Source: G047528255 sp047528255
GTDB taxonomy: Bacteria > Bacteroidota > Bacteroidia > Flavobacteriales > Blattabacteriaceae
DNA: 64,000 bases
Assembly (NCBI GenBank): GCA_047528255.1
Contig: CP180024.1
Span: 992,001 to 1,056,000, forward strand
Direction: 5' to 3'
A program made the position numbers and the translations under genes. A model generated the notes under the pieces. It was given only the letters and a program-made list of their open reading frames with translations, had not been told where the DNA came from and searched no databases. Shown here one piece after another: positions 21,018-31,975 of this stretch; positions within the stretch are counted from its first letter, which is position 1, and each line of letters begins with the position of its first letter.

Positions 21018-22211
21018 ATGAAGATTATAGATGACTATAATTTCAAGGATAAAACGGCATTGATTAGAGTGGATTTCAATGTACCTCGAGATGAACAGTT
21101 TCAGGTTATAGATAGGACGAGAATACAAGCTACGGCTCCTACGATTCAAAAAGTGTTGAATGATGGAGGAAGAGTTGTTTTAATGTCTCATTTGGGTAGG
21201 CCTGATGGTGAGTTTTCTGAGAAATATTCTTTGAAAGGAATTGTTTCAGAGGTTTCAGAAGTTTTCAATATTCCTGTTAAATTTGTCTCAGATTGTGTAG
21301 GAGAAAAAGTTAAAAATCTTGTCTCTGAATTGAAAAACGGTAGGGTATTATTGTTGGAGAATCTCCGTTTTCATAAAGAGGAAGAGGCAGGAGATGAAAA
21401 GTTTTCTCGAGGTTTGGCAAATTTGGGTGATATTTATATCAACGATGCTTTTGCTACAGCTCATCATTCTCATGCTTCTACGGTTGTGGTCGCTAGGTTC
21501 TTTCCCGAAAGAAAATGTTTCGGATATCTTATGACTCGAGAGATTCAAGCTATCGATAAAGTGTTAAAAAACGGACAAAAGCCCGTTATAGCCATACTTG
21601 GTGGGGCTAAGGTTTCATCAAAGATATCAGTTATCAAAAATATTCTTCCGGTTGTGGATCATTTGTTGATAGGTGGTGGTATGGCTTACACTTTTATCAA
21701 GGCTAAGGGTGGAAAAATAGGTAATTCCATTGTAGAGGATGATAAATTGGATATAGCACTTGACGTCCTCAAGCAAGCTGAGAAAAAAAATGTTCAGATA
21801 CACCTTCCCGTAGATGTTGTTGTTGCAGATGATTTCAGTAATGATGCTCGGACGAAAATTGTATTTGTGCACAATATACCTGACGCCTGGAAAGGTTTGG
21901 ATATAGGGCCTTTATCCATAGAGAAATTTTCTAAAGTAATTTATGCTTCCAAGACTATTCTTTGGAATGGTCCTGTCGGGGTTTTTGAGGTTTCTAATTT
22001 TTTTCGAGGCACCTCGGCCATTGCTGAGGCCATTGCAAATGCTACCCAAAAGGGGACTTTTTCTTTGGTTGGCGGTGGCGATTCAGTGGCTGCCGTTAAA
22101 AAGCTAGGTTATGAAGACAAATTCAGTTACGTTTCCACTGGAGGCGGAGCTATGTTAGAAAGCTTGAAAGGGAAAAAACTTCCCGGTGTGGTTGCTATAA
22201 TGAATAATTGA
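21018..22211 (+). CDS. pgk: Phosphoglycerate kinase
   Basis: Transfers the acyl phosphate of 1,3-bisphosphoglycerate to ADP, the first ATP-yielding step of glycolysis. The 397-residue length is typical. Motifs in order: RVDFNVP near residue 18, SHLGRP near 60, LLENLRFHKEEE near 115, DAFATAHHSHAS near 160, ILGGAKVSSK near 195, WNGPVGVFE near 320 and the ATP loop GGGDSVAAV near 355. It has its own promoter and stands alone. The coding strand is G-rich over C, unlike ftsZ and rseP on the same strand. Confidence 0.98.
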   Translation: MKIIDDYNFKDKTALIRVDFNVPRDEQFQVIDRTRIQATAPTIQKVLNDGGRVVLMSHLGRPDGEFSEKYSLKGIVSEVSEVFNIPVKFVSDCVGEKVKNLVSELKNGRVLLLENLRFHKEEEAGDEKFSRGLANLGDIYINDAFATAHHSHASTVVVARFFPERKCFGYLMTREIQAIDKVLKNGQKPVIAILGGAKVSSKISVIKNILPVVDHLLIGGGMAYTFIKAKGGKIGNSIVEDDKLDIALDVLKQAEKKNVQIHLPVDVVVADDFSNDARTKIVFVHNIPDAWKGLDIGPLSIEKFSKVIYASKTILWNGPVGVFEVSNFFRGTSAIAEAIANATQKGTFSLVGGGDSVAAVKKLGYEDKFSYVSTGGGAMLESLKGKKLPGVVAIMNN

Positions 22212-22412
22212 AATACAGATTATTATTTTTTTTTATTTTATTTTGAGTATTTTCAACACTTTTTCGATATAGAAATGAATTTTTATTAAGATTTGGATCG
22301 TTTTTATTTTTACCCCAATCAAATGATGAATATATTTAGTTCAGGTATGACGATGATGTATTACTCCTGATGACTTTTATAAATATAAAATTCGAGTCTT
22401 AGTTCATAATAC

Positions 22413-23156
22413 GAGATCCTTGTGTTAAGGTTTATTACGTTTATAAAACCATCCTAGATGGGGGGGCCTTGGAAACGATCTGTATTTATTCTTTCACATT
22501 GTATTCGAAATATTATTTATTATAAATTAATTAAATATATCTATTTTTATGAATAAGCATAATGATTCCAGGGTATGATACAAATTATCTGCTATAATCC
22601 TTATAAGATGCTCGGCATGCAAACGAGCTAATCGTTTGTAACGAGCCTTTCCTGATATAAACCAATGCCTTATACTTCCAAAAGCACATTCTACTACTCA
22701 TCGGAGTTTACTCATTATTATTCTTTAATAAGATAACTTTCTCTAGTTAAGAGACGGTTCCTATAGGCTTTTTTCTGTACGCGGTATTTTTCATGCCTCG
22801 ATTATGAAAGTAAGATACGTTGGCTGGAACTTGGTAACCTTTGTTTGCATATACTTTTCTGGGTTTATATCCTAGTTTTCTTCTTAATATCTTTAGGCCT
22901 CTACTATCATGCTTATTGGCTGCTAATTATTTACTTCTAGTATCATTTCATTTAATCCATCCCTATGTGCTTCTTGTATCCGTAGTAGAGTTTACCTAAT
23001 TTCTTGAGCCATTTTCCTTGAGTATCTACCCCTGATTGAGTTTTTTTACCTTTTTTTTCTTTGACTGATTTTCTTTTCTGCTCTTTCTTTCTATTCTCCA
23101 CTACGTGGGTAGTGGCTCCATTGGAAGCAAGGGAACTCACTGTAATCACTAGTAAT
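22413..23156 (-). mobile_element. IS5-family 3' part, minus strand
   Basis: 3' end GAGATCCTTGTGTTAAGG at left. The copy runs to about ...TGTAATCACTAGTAAT, where a plus-strand 5' end begins; its own 5' part is missing. Confidence 0.85.
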
Positions 23157-23449
23157 GAGAATGTTACATGGGAAAAGGAGGTTAAAATATTTGTAAACAA
23201 ATATATTGTTTCGTCTATATGGAGTAGAAAATAAAAAAAATCGGATCTATGCCTAGAAGCACCGAACAAATAAGCTTTAGTTAACTATATATGGAATGTT
23301 CCACCAGAAGAAGTGAGTTTTTCAAAAAGTTAAACATTAGTTGATCCACTGGGAAGAGATGGAAAAAGAAATAAAAAAAATATATCAAAAAGGCTAGGGA
23401 ATAAAGCCAACCGGCTTACAGTGGAATATCGTTATTTACGATGATTTTT
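23157..23449 (+). mobile_element. IS5-family 5' fragment, plus strand
   Basis: Begins GAGAATGTTACATG and continues through the transposase start region to about ...TTATTTACGATGATTTT, then breaks off into minus-strand IS sequence. The breakpoint is approximate. Confidence 0.8.
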
Positions 23450-23693
23450 AAATATACGAAACAATATATTGATTTACAAATATTTTAATCTCCTTATTCC
23501 ATATAACGTTCTCATTTTTAACCTTTTGAAAAATTCACTCCTTCTGCTAGAACGTTTCATGTATAGTTTGCTAAAACTTATTTGCTCGGTGTTTCTGAGT
23601 ATAAGTATGAATTTTTTATTTCTTATTTCAAATATAAGAAACAATGTATTGATATTACGAATATTTTAAACCATTTTCTCATGCAACGTTCTC
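23450..23693 (-). mobile_element. Two IS5-family 5' terminal fragments in tandem
   Basis: The first fragment (about 23450-23513) is the last 60 bases of a 5' end, ending ATAACGTTCTC. The second (about 23514-23693) is a longer 5' part that starts in the RRSEFFKRL codons and ends ATGCAACGTTCTC. Both read on the minus strand. Confidence 0.8.
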
Positions 23694-23715
23694 GAAACGC
23701 TCTCGTAATGTTCTC
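23694..23715. repeat. Two extra IS-end-like octamers
   Basis: After the IS end ACGTTCTC come GAA-ACGCTCTC and GTA-ATGTTCTC. The octamer thus appears three times with three-base spacers. These may be footprints of earlier insertions or chance. Confidence 0.4.
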
Positions 23716-23914
23716 AACATACGGACAGTCCTAAAGCCCTAAAAAAAATTACATTCTGAACCGACGACGGTAATACACCAAAATACATGTCACTAGCTTT
23801 CAAAAAAAAAGGAAGAAAAAGACTCTTCAAAAAACACCTTCTTCTATAATTATGAATACGTATACAAATCAAATAAGAACTCCATGGATTTTAAGTAAAA
23901 CAAAAAAACGGCAC

Positions 23915-24568
23915 TCACAAACTGTTTTTCATCTTTTGAATAGCCACTTTCGGATCAGCAGCAGAAAACATCGCAGTTCCCGAAACCAAGACATCTGCTC
24001 CTTTTTCAAAAAGGACTGAAGCGTTTCCCAAGTCCACCCCTCCATCAATCTGGATAAGAGTAGCCCCCCCTTTTTTCTCTATCAAATTTTTGGCTTCTTG
24101 CAATTTATCATAAGTTCTCTCAATAAATTTTTGTCCACCGAATCCGGGATTGACGCTCATCAACACGAGCAAATCTGCATCATGAATGATATCCAGCAAC
24201 ATACAAACCGGTGTATGAGGATTGAGTGCCACACCCGCCTTCATGCCCGCCTCTTTGATCTCGCATAAAGTACGATGCAAATGATCACATACCTCATAAT
24301 GCACTGTCAAATGATCCGCCCCGCAAGACTTGAAGGCTTGTATATAACGATCAGGTTTCGTGATCATCAAATGTAGGTCCATAATTTTGCACGCATGTTT
24401 CCGAATGGCTTTCACCACAGGCATACCGAAAGAGATATTGGGGACGAAAACACCATCCATAATATCAATGTGCAGCCAATCGGCTTCACTTTCGTTGATC
24501 ATTTCCACATCACGCTGAATATTGGCGAAATCTGCCGACAATATAGAAAGAGCTAGCATTCTTTTCAT
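23915..24568 (-). CDS. rpe: Ribulose-phosphate 3-epimerase
   Basis: Interconverts ribulose 5-phosphate and xylulose 5-phosphate in the pentose phosphate pathway. The 217-residue TIM-barrel product has LSILSADFANI near residue 8, HIDIMDGVFVPNISFG near 33, MDLHLMITKPDRY near 63, VNPGFGGQKFIE near 138 and IQIDGGVDLGN near 172, with the expected catalytic aspartates in DIMDG and IDGG. The ATG at 24568 is followed by the usual start of the fold. IS copy H ends only 22 bases upstream, so the promoter must lie in IS-derived sequence or transcription must read through the IS. Confidence 0.97.
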   Translation of the reverse strand: MKRMLALSILSADFANIQRDVEMINESEADWLHIDIMDGVFVPNISFGMPVVKAIRKHACKIMDLHLMITKPDRYIQAFKSCGADHLTVHYEVCDHLHRTLCEIKEAGMKAGVALNPHTPVCMLLDIIHDADLLVLMSVNPGFGGQKFIERTYDKLQEAKNLIEKKGGATLIQIDGGVDLGNASVLFEKGADVLVSGTAMFSAADPKVAIQKMKNSL

Positions 24569-24590
24569 GAAAAACTTTGAATATTAAAAA

Positions 24591-25858
24591 GAGTACATTA
24601 TGTTAAGTTTGATTAGGTTTATTCAACCTTCTATATAGGTTTCGTTAGAGAATATGTAGGCTTAATCTTTCAGATTATATTTAATATATTATTAAATATA
24701 AATTAACTAATCGTGTGTGTTTTTTATAATTAACGTATAATAGCTCCTAAAATACGATATAAACTATGTGCCATAGCTTCCATAAGAAGCTCGTCATGTA
24801 CACGAACTCTTTATAACGAGCCTTTCCTGATTCAAACCAACGCTTTATACTGCCAAAAGTGCATTCTATCCCCCATCTGGGGTTCTCACTAATTTATTGA
24901 ATAATATAGCTATTCCTATTTAAGGAACGGTTCCTATTAGGTTTTCTTTTGTATATGGTCTTTGATTCCTCTACTATGAAAGTAAGAAACGTTAGTTGGT
25001 ACTTGATAACCTTTAGCTGCATATATTTTTCTGGTTTATATCCTAATTTGGTTATTAATGTTTTTCCCCCTCTACTATCATGCTAATTGGCTGCTACGAT
25101 ATGTAGAGCTAGTCTCATTCCATTTTTATACCCACTATGAGCTTCTTGTATCCGTAGTAGATCATCCCTGATTTCTCAACGATTCTCCTCGATTATCTAC
25201 TCCTGATTGAGGCCTTTTTTTTCCCTTTCTTTTCTTTGATTGATTTGCTTTTCTCTCTATTCCTACCGATCCTCCACTACGTAGGTAGGAGCTCCATTGA
25301 TTGCAAGGGGGAATCACTGTAATACCATCATATACTATAGTTTCTGTTTTAAACTATAGCCTGATTTTTTCTAATTCCTTATTGATCTTTTTCAGTAACA
25401 GCTCATATACCTTTTCAGTTACTATTTCATTGTGAAATCTGCATAGAGTTGTATAATATGGAATCTGATCTTCCAATCGAAAGATTACAAAATAGCATAC
25501 AGTCTGTGAACTTTTTTATCAATTCTTCCATTCCTACATCACTGAGATCATAGCAGTCACTTAAAAGAATTATCGTAAATAACGATATTTCACTGTAGGA
25601 AGGTTTTCCTTTTATTCCTTGTATTTTTTGATATATTTTTCTTATTTCTTTATCCATTCCTTCCCATTGGATCAATGTGTATAATCTTTTAAAAAACTCA
25701 CTCCTTCTGGTAGAATGTTCCATGTAAGTTCGCTAAAACTTATTTTCGCGGTGCTTTTGAGCATAGATCCTAATCTTTTTTTAGATCCTAGGCCAAATAT
25801 ACGAAATAATATATTGATTTACAAATATTTTAATTCATTTCTCTCATGCAACGTTCTC
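24591..25858 (-). mobile_element. Degenerate IS5-family copy H, full length
   Basis: 3' end GAGTACATTATG at left, 5' end ATGCAACGTTCTC at right, 1.27 kb. A 98-codon transposase stretch at 25427-25723 covers the N-terminal domain. Its 3' end faces rpe at 22 bases. Confidence 0.92.
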
Positions 25859-25908
25859 AGTTTATACTAATTTTGGAAAATCATTGTCTTCGAGCTTTTT
25901 CCGATGAT

Positions 25909-28900
25909 TCATGCCAGTTGAAAAGCCAAACCGGGGATTTCGTCAAGACATTTTAGAAGATCTTTGTCTATATCAATTCGGTATTTTTTTGAAGGCAAAT
26001 TTAACTGAATTTTATAATCTTTATCATAAAGCAAGGTGGTGAACTTTTTGTCTCCGGAATGCTTATTTACAGCCTTTTCCAAACGATCAACCATTTTTTC
26101 ATCAAACTTACTTAAATCGATCTGCAGACTGAGGCTTTTGGTCAGGTTTTTCAATACATCTTGCAAAAGTTGCATGTGTAGGATCTGGATGCGCACTTCA
26201 CCGTTGCGCCATCGGTCGACAAGAATCTTGAGGTGCAAAAAAGTATTGGGAGAGAGAAGATGCTCATATTTCAAATATTCTTCTCCGAAAAGGCGAAACT
26301 CTCGACTAGCTTGATAATCTTCCAAAAAAAATATTCCGTAACGTTTTCCGTTTTTGAAAGACATCTTATCCTCCGATCTACTTACGATCCCGCAAATGTT
26401 AAACTCTAGACCGATCAGGTTTTGTTCGTTTTGATTAAATCGATCCAAAGAAATATTGGTAAAATATTTGATCTCGTGGCGATAGTTATCCAAAGGATGT
26501 GAAGTTATATAAATACCTACTACTTCTTTTTCCTTGGATAGTTTGTATATGGTTGGCCAAAGATCACAGGAGGGTAAAGTAGGCTCCAAGAGTTTCGTCT
26601 CTACGGAATCTTCGAAAAGGGAGGTCTGCGCTTGTTTTTTGATCTCTTGACATTTGGCGCCGTAACGGATGATTTTTTCCAAGGTATTGACTCCATTTTC
26701 CTCATGGAGATATTGTGCGCGATGGATGGTTTCAAAACCATCAAAAGACCCTGACAAGACTAAACTTTCCAAAGTTTTTTTGTTCACTGTGCGCAAATCA
26801 ACCCGCTTGACGAGGTCAAATATAGAAGTATACTGAGCATTTTTTTTACGCTCTCGGATAATACTTTCTACAGCGGCCTTTCCTACGCTTTTGATAGCGC
26901 CCATGCCGAATCGAATAGCTCCTTGATTATTTACGGTAAAAGTCTGGTCGCTTTCGTTGATATCAGGCCCCAAGACGAGAACTTCCATACGCCGACATTC
27001 CTGCATAAAAAAGGTCACATCTTTGATGTTTTGCATGTTATTGCTCAGTACGGCGGCCATATATTCGGCCGGATAATGTGCTTTTAGGTAAGCCGTCTGA
27101 AACGCTATATAAGCGTAACAGGTAGAGTGAGATTTATTGAAAGCGTACGAGGCGAAGGCTTCCCAATCTTGCCAGATTTTTTCCAACGTTTTCTCGGGAT
27201 AACCTTTCTGCATGGCTCCTTCTAAAAATTGGTTTTTCATCTTGTCAAGCACGTTCTTTTGCTTTTTACCCATGGCCTTGCGCAATACATCGGCGTCACC
27301 TTTGCTGAATCCGGAAAGCTTTTCCGCCAATAACATAACTTGCTCTTGATAGACGGTAATGCCATAGGTGCTTTTTAAAAATTCCTCCATCACAGGCAAA
27401 TCGTAAGTGATCTGCTCTTTGCCGTGTTTTCGGGCGATGAAATTAGGAATGTATTGCAGCGGTCCAGGTCGGTACAAGGCGTTCATCGCAATCAGATCGT
27501 CAAATTTGTCAGGTTTGAGCTGACGGAGATATTTCTGCATGCCTACGGATTCATATTGGAATACAGCCACGGTATCGCCCCTTTGAAATAGTTCGTACGT
27601 CTTGGGGTCATTCAACGGAAATTCGTTCGAATCTTTTACTTCAGCATGTCTTTTTCTAGCGAGTTTGATGGAATCCTTGATAATGGTTAGCGTCTTCAAC
27701 CCGAGGAAATCCATCTTGAGAAGACCGGCTTTTTCGACCACACTGTTGTCAAATTGAGTGACCAACAATTCCGAATCTTTAGATACAGCAACTGGAATGT
27801 ATTCCTTGATGTCTGAAGGGGTGATGATGATACCACAAGAGTGGATGCCCGTATTTCGAATGGATCCTTCGATGACTCGTGCTTGTTGGAGTACTTGCCC
27901 TTCTAAGCCTCCATTGTTTTCCGCGATATCTCTGATCTTTTTAACATTTTCCATCTCATCGCTGCTGAATTTTTCTTTTAAAGTGGAAACATCTGACGAA
28001 AGAATCCTTTTGAGCGAGGCGTTGGGCATCATCTTAGCGAGACGATCGGTTTCGGACAAAGACAGGTTAAGCACTCGAGCCGTATCACGGATGGCGGATT
28101 TGGCGGCCATGGTTCCGTAAGTTATAATCTGAGCCACTTGATCACTGCCGTATTTATTTACTACCCAATCGATAATCTGATCGCGACCGCGATCATCAAA
28201 GTCGATATCTATGTCCGGAAGCGAAACACGATCAGGGTTAAGAAAACGCTCGAAAAGAAGATTGTATTTGATCGGGTCTATATCGGTAATTCCCGTGCAA
28301 TAGGCCACCACGGAACCGGCAACCGATCCCCTTCCGGGGCCTACCGAAACATCCATCTTTCGAGCTTGAGATGTGAAGTCTTGCACGATGAGAAAATAAC
28401 CGGGATACCCTGTATTCTCGATGGTTTTCAATTCGAATTCTATGCGCTCTTTGATCACATCAGTGAGCTCTCCGTAACATTTTTTAGCCCCTTTATAAGT
28501 CAAATATCTCAAAAAGGCGTTTTCGCCGCGATTGCCTCCATCGGTTTCATCCATAGTATTTTTGAAAGATTCGGGGATTTGAAACTTGGGCAACAAAACC
28601 TCTTGTGAGAGTCCATAAGGTTCTATTTTAGAGACCAACTCTTCCAAATGTTCAAAGGCTTCGGGAAAGTCCGAAAAGAGCTCCTGCATTTGCTTAGAAC
28701 TCTTGAAATAAAATTCTTGATTAGGTAATCCAAAACGGAAGCCTCTGCCCTTTCCGATCGGAGTAGCCTGCTTTTCTCCATCGCGGACGCAAAGCAAAAT
28801 ATCATGAGCATGGGCGTCCTTTTCATCGAGATAGAAGGTGTTGTTTTGGGCGATGTATTTCACGCCGTATTTCTTGGCAAACTTAAGCAGTATTTCATTA

Positions 28901-30243
28901 ACATGTTCTTCTTCTTCAAGTCGATGACGGAGCAATTCGACGTAAAAGTCTTCTCCGAAACGTTCATGCCACCAGCGAAAGACTTCCTCAGCTGCCGCTT
29001 CTCCCTTGTTTAGTATGGTGTAAGGGATCTGGGCGTTCAGATCGCCGCTCAAGGCTATAAGATCTTTTTTGTAACGCTCGATCAGCTCGAGACCTACACG
29101 GGGAATTCCGGCATAATATCCTTCCAAGAAGCCATGAGAACAGAGCTTGGATAGATTGTGATAACCTTTCTTGTTCTTGGCCAATAGCAGCTGAGTGTAG
29201 CGCCTGTCAGGTTGAATTTTGGTAAATTTTTTCTGTAAATAATTTTTTGAAATGAATATTTCACAACCAATGATGCCTTTGATGGGCTTTTTGTCCGGAT
29301 CGGTCGAATCTTCTTCTTTTATCTTGGCGTTAGCGGCCTCAATAGCTCTTATGAAGTAGAAAGCTCCCATCATATTTCCGTAATCCGTGATTCCTACAGC
29401 GGGCATGCCACACTCCACGGTGCGAGCGACTAAAGATTTAATGTCTGTCGTTGCGCAAAGGATGGAAAAAGCACTGTGGTTGTGTAAATGAACGAAATTG
29501 CCTCCAATAAGGCGCTTCTTTGATGCAGCGGCGGGAATTTTTTTTCGCTGCTCCTTTTTTTCCAAAGGTTCATCGCCCGGAAGGTTGAGCACGATAGGTC
29601 GTATGGGGTTAGGATTTTTTTCTCTGAAAGCCTTCAGCAGAGTAGCGTCTATCGAAAATTTATACCCTGAAATGACTCCCAAGCGGAGTAGCTCTAAAAA
29701 ACAACGCGCGGTGGCCTCAACGTCGGAAGAAGCGTTGTGGGCAGCGGAAAAACTTTCTCCAAATAATTTTTGATGAAGCTCGGTAAGGTTAGGCCATTTG
29801 AATTTTCCTCCCAAACCTCCGAGCAAGGCGCAATAATCGGTAGACTCTTCTTTGGTATCGATAACCGTTTTTTGCAAAAGCGTCACATCTCGACCTTTCC
29901 TGACAAGTTCACAACCAAAGACCTTCATGTCAAATTCTAAATTGTGCCCGATGAGGAAACTGCCTTGCTCAAGGGCTCTTTCAAAGCGATCGAGGACAAA
30001 GTCGAGATCTTGGCCTTCGCGCTGTGCGCGTTCAGTGGTAATACCGTGCACCTTCACTGCATTGAAAGGTATATCAAAGCCTTCTGGTTTGATGATAAAA
30101 CTCTCGGCCTCCATGAAATCTCCCGAAGCGTCATGGCTTTGCCAGGCAAGCTGTACTATTCGGGGCCAATTTTGCACATCAGTGATGGGGGCGTTATGAT
30201 CTCTAGGAAGACCAGTGGTTTCGGTATCGAATATGATATACAT
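25909..30243 (-). CDS. dnaE: DNA polymerase III alpha subunit with fused proofreading exonuclease
   Basis: Replicative polymerase. The 1444-residue product starts with a DnaQ-like 3'-5' exonuclease domain (residues 1-195) that keeps its catalytic motifs: DTETT at 6-10, HNLEFD at 100-105, HNASSDVEA at 169-177. A short linker leads to the PHP domain (VHLHNHS at 251-257). The palm and fingers follow, with GPGRGSVAGS near 635-644 and the catalytic aspartates D677 and D679 in LPDIDIDFDD. HhH, OB-fold and C-terminal regions complete a full-length DnaE. To my knowledge fusion of the exonuclease to DnaE is common in Flavobacteriia and Cytophagia but not general in bacteria. The frame is intact over 4.3 kb. 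It stands alone; an IS 5' end lies 144 bases upstream and copy H ends 50 bases beyond the stop. Confidence 0.97.
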   Translation of the reverse strand: MYIIFDTETTGLPRDHNAPITDVQNWPRIVQLAWQSHDASGDFMEAESFIIKPEGFDIPFNAVKVHGITTERAQREGQDLDFVLDRFERALEQGSFLIGHNLEFDMKVFGCELVRKGRDVTLLQKTVIDTKEESTDYCALLGGLGGKFKWPNLTELHQKLFGESFSAAHNASSDVEATARCFLELLRLGVISGYKFSIDATLLKAFREKNPNPIRPIVLNLPGDEPLEKKEQRKKIPAAASKKRLIGGNFVHLHNHSAFSILCATTDIKSLVARTVECGMPAVGITDYGNMMGAFYFIRAIEAANAKIKEEDSTDPDKKPIKGIIGCEIFISKNYLQKKFTKIQPDRRYTQLLLAKNKKGYHNLSKLCSHGFLEGYYAGIPRVGLELIERYKKDLIALSGDLNAQIPYTILNKGEAAAEEVFRWWHERFGEDFYVELLRHRLEEEEHVNEILLKFAKKYGVKYIAQNNTFYLDEKDAHAHDILLCVRDGEKQATPIGKGRGFRFGLPNQEFYFKSSKQMQELFSDFPEAFEHLEELVSKIEPYGLSQEVLLPKFQIPESFKNTMDETDGGNRGENAFLRYLTYKGAKKCYGELTDVIKERIEFELKTIENTGYPGYFLIVQDFTSQARKMDVSVGPGRGSVAGSVVAYCTGITDIDPIKYNLLFERFLNPDRVSLPDIDIDFDDRGRDQIIDWVVNKYGSDQVAQIITYGTMAAKSAIRDTARVLNLSLSETDRLAKMMPNASLKRILSSDVSTLKEKFSSDEMENVKKIRDIAENNGGLEGQVLQQARVIEGSIRNTGIHSCGIIITPSDIKEYIPVAVSKDSELLVTQFDNSVVEKAGLLKMDFLGLKTLTIIKDSIKLARKRHAEVKDSNEFPLNDPKTYELFQRGDTVAVFQYESVGMQKYLRQLKPDKFDDLIAMNALYRPGPLQYIPNFIARKHGKEQITYDLPVMEEFLKSTYGITVYQEQVMLLAEKLSGFSKGDADVLRKAMGKKQKNVLDKMKNQFLEGAMQKGYPEKTLEKIWQDWEAFASYAFNKSHSTCYAYIAFQTAYLKAHYPAEYMAAVLSNNMQNIKDVTFFMQECRRMEVLVLGPDINESDQTFTVNNQGAIRFGMGAIKSVGKAAVESIIRERKKNAQYTSIFDLVKRVDLRTVNKKTLESLVLSGSFDGFETIHRAQYLHEENGVNTLEKIIRYGAKCQEIKKQAQTSLFEDSVETKLLEPTLPSCDLWPTIYKLSKEKEVVGIYITSHPLDNYRHEIKYFTNISLDRFNQNEQNLIGLEFNICGIVSRSEDKMSFKNGKRYGIFFLEDYQASREFRLFGEEYLKYEHLLSPNTFLHLKILVDRWRNGEVRIQILHMQLLQDVLKNLTKSLSLQIDLSKFDEKMVDRLEKAVNKHSGDKKFTTLLYDKDYKIQLNLPSKKYRIDIDKDLLKCLDEIPGLAFQLA

Positions 30244-30387
30244 AACAGCTCATTGATTTATTGCCCTAATATCAAGAAAAGGCTGTGATCAGGTGAATTG
30301 TCTAAATAACGGAAAAATTTTATTATTCTAATACCAATCTAAGGTATAAAAATTATGGTCTGAGACAATTGTTATACAAAAGGATGT

Positions 30388-30659
30388 GAGAACGTTGCAT
30401 GAAAGAATAGGGTAATTTTTGTAAAACAATATGTTGTTTCGTCTATTTGGAGTAGAAAATAAAAATTGGTTTCTATACTTAGAAGCACCGAATAACTAAG
30501 CTTTAGTTAAGTATATATGGAATGTTCTACCAGAAGGAGTGAATTTTTCAAAAGGTTAAATAGATTGATAACTGGGAAGTTATGGAGAAAGAAATAAAAA
30601 AAATATATCAAAAAGATCAGAGAATAAAAACCAAACTTCCTATAATGGAATATTTTTAC
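30388..30659 (+). mobile_element. IS5-family 5' fragment, plus strand
   Basis: Starts GAGAACGTTGCATG and runs to ...GGAATATTTTTAC, where a minus-strand copy is inserted. The rest of this element is absent on the other side. The breakpoint matches the one at 10664/10665. Confidence 0.87.
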
Positions 30660-31923
30660 TAGATCATTGTATTAATTATGGATTAGGGTTTATTCACCCT
30701 CCTAGATGGCTTCGTTAGAGAACGATGTAGATTTAGTTTTTCACGTTGTGTTATAAAACTATTGATTATAAATTAATCATATATATTTTTATGAACAGAG
30801 TATAATAATACCAGGGGAACGATACAAATTATAAGACATGTCTCCATAAAATGCTAGGCATGCACATGAGCTAAACCTAACGATCCTTTCCTGATCCAAA
30901 CTAATGCTCTATACTTTCAAAAATACGTTCTACTATCCATCGGGTTTTACTCACTAATTATGTTGAATAATATAGCTATTCTACTTAAGGGACGGTTCCT
31001 ATAAGCTTTCTTCTGTATACGGTATTTTATGCCTCGACTATGAAAGTAAGAAACGTTGGTTGTCAATTGGTAACCTTTGTCTGCATATACTTCTTTGGGT
31101 TTATATCCTAGTTTGCTTATTAATGGCTTTAGCCCTCTACTATCATGCTCATTGGCGGATACGCTATGTACTGCTAATATCATTCCATTTTTACCCCTCC
31201 CATGTGCTTCTTGTGTTCGTAGTAGATTTTACCTGACTTCTTAAGTTATTTACCTTAAGTATTTACTCCTGATTGAGTCTCTTTTTTTACCCTTTCTTTT
31301 TTTTACTGATTTGTTTTTTTCCCTTTTCCTTCCAATTCGACACTACGTAGGTAGGATATCTCTTTTGAGCAAAGAGACTCACTGTAATACTGGCATATAC
31401 TATCACTCTTGTTTTAACTATAGCCTGATGCTTTTCTAATTCCTTATTGATCTTTTTTAGTAAGCCTCATATGCATTTTTTGCTACTATTTCATTGAGAA
31501 ATCTGCATAGAGTCGTATAATTTGGGATCTTATTTTTCCATCGGAAAAAACAAAAGTGCATGCATCTCAAGGATTTTTTCACCAATTCTTCTGTTTCTAC
31601 ATCACTGAGATCATACCAGTGACTCAAAAGCATCATCGTTAAATAACGATATTTCACTGTAAGCAGGTTTTCCTTTTATTCTCTGGCCTTTTTGATATAT
31701 TTTTCTTATTTTTTTTTCTTCATTCCTTCCCAGTGGATTAAGGTATTTTAATTTTTTGAAAAAATCAATCTTTCTGATAGAACGTTCTATATTTAGTTCA
31801 CTAAATATTATTTGTTCGGTACTTCTGAGCACAGAGCCAAATTTTTTATTTTCTACTCTAGATTATACGAAACAATATATTTCTTTACAAATATTTTACA
31901 TTCTTTTCCTATGCAACGTTCTC
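30660..31923 (-). mobile_element. Degenerate IS5-family copy I, full length
   Basis: 3' end AGATCATTGTATTAA at left, 5' end ATGCAACGTTCTC at right. Transposase stretches of 60-78 codons remain (30947-31183 with YADKGYQ, 31457-31657, 31611-31832). Confidence 0.9.
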
Positions 31924-31971
31924 ATATTGATATTACAAATATTTTAAAAACTTTTTCTCATGCAGCATTCT
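31924..31971 (-). mobile_element. Short IS5-family 5' terminal fragment
   Basis: About 48 bases matching the IS 5' terminus, from ATATTGATATTACAAAT to CATGCAGCATTCTT. It is in tandem with the 5' end of copy I and stops five bases before the metE stop codon. Confidence 0.75.
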
Positions 31972-31975
31972 TGAT

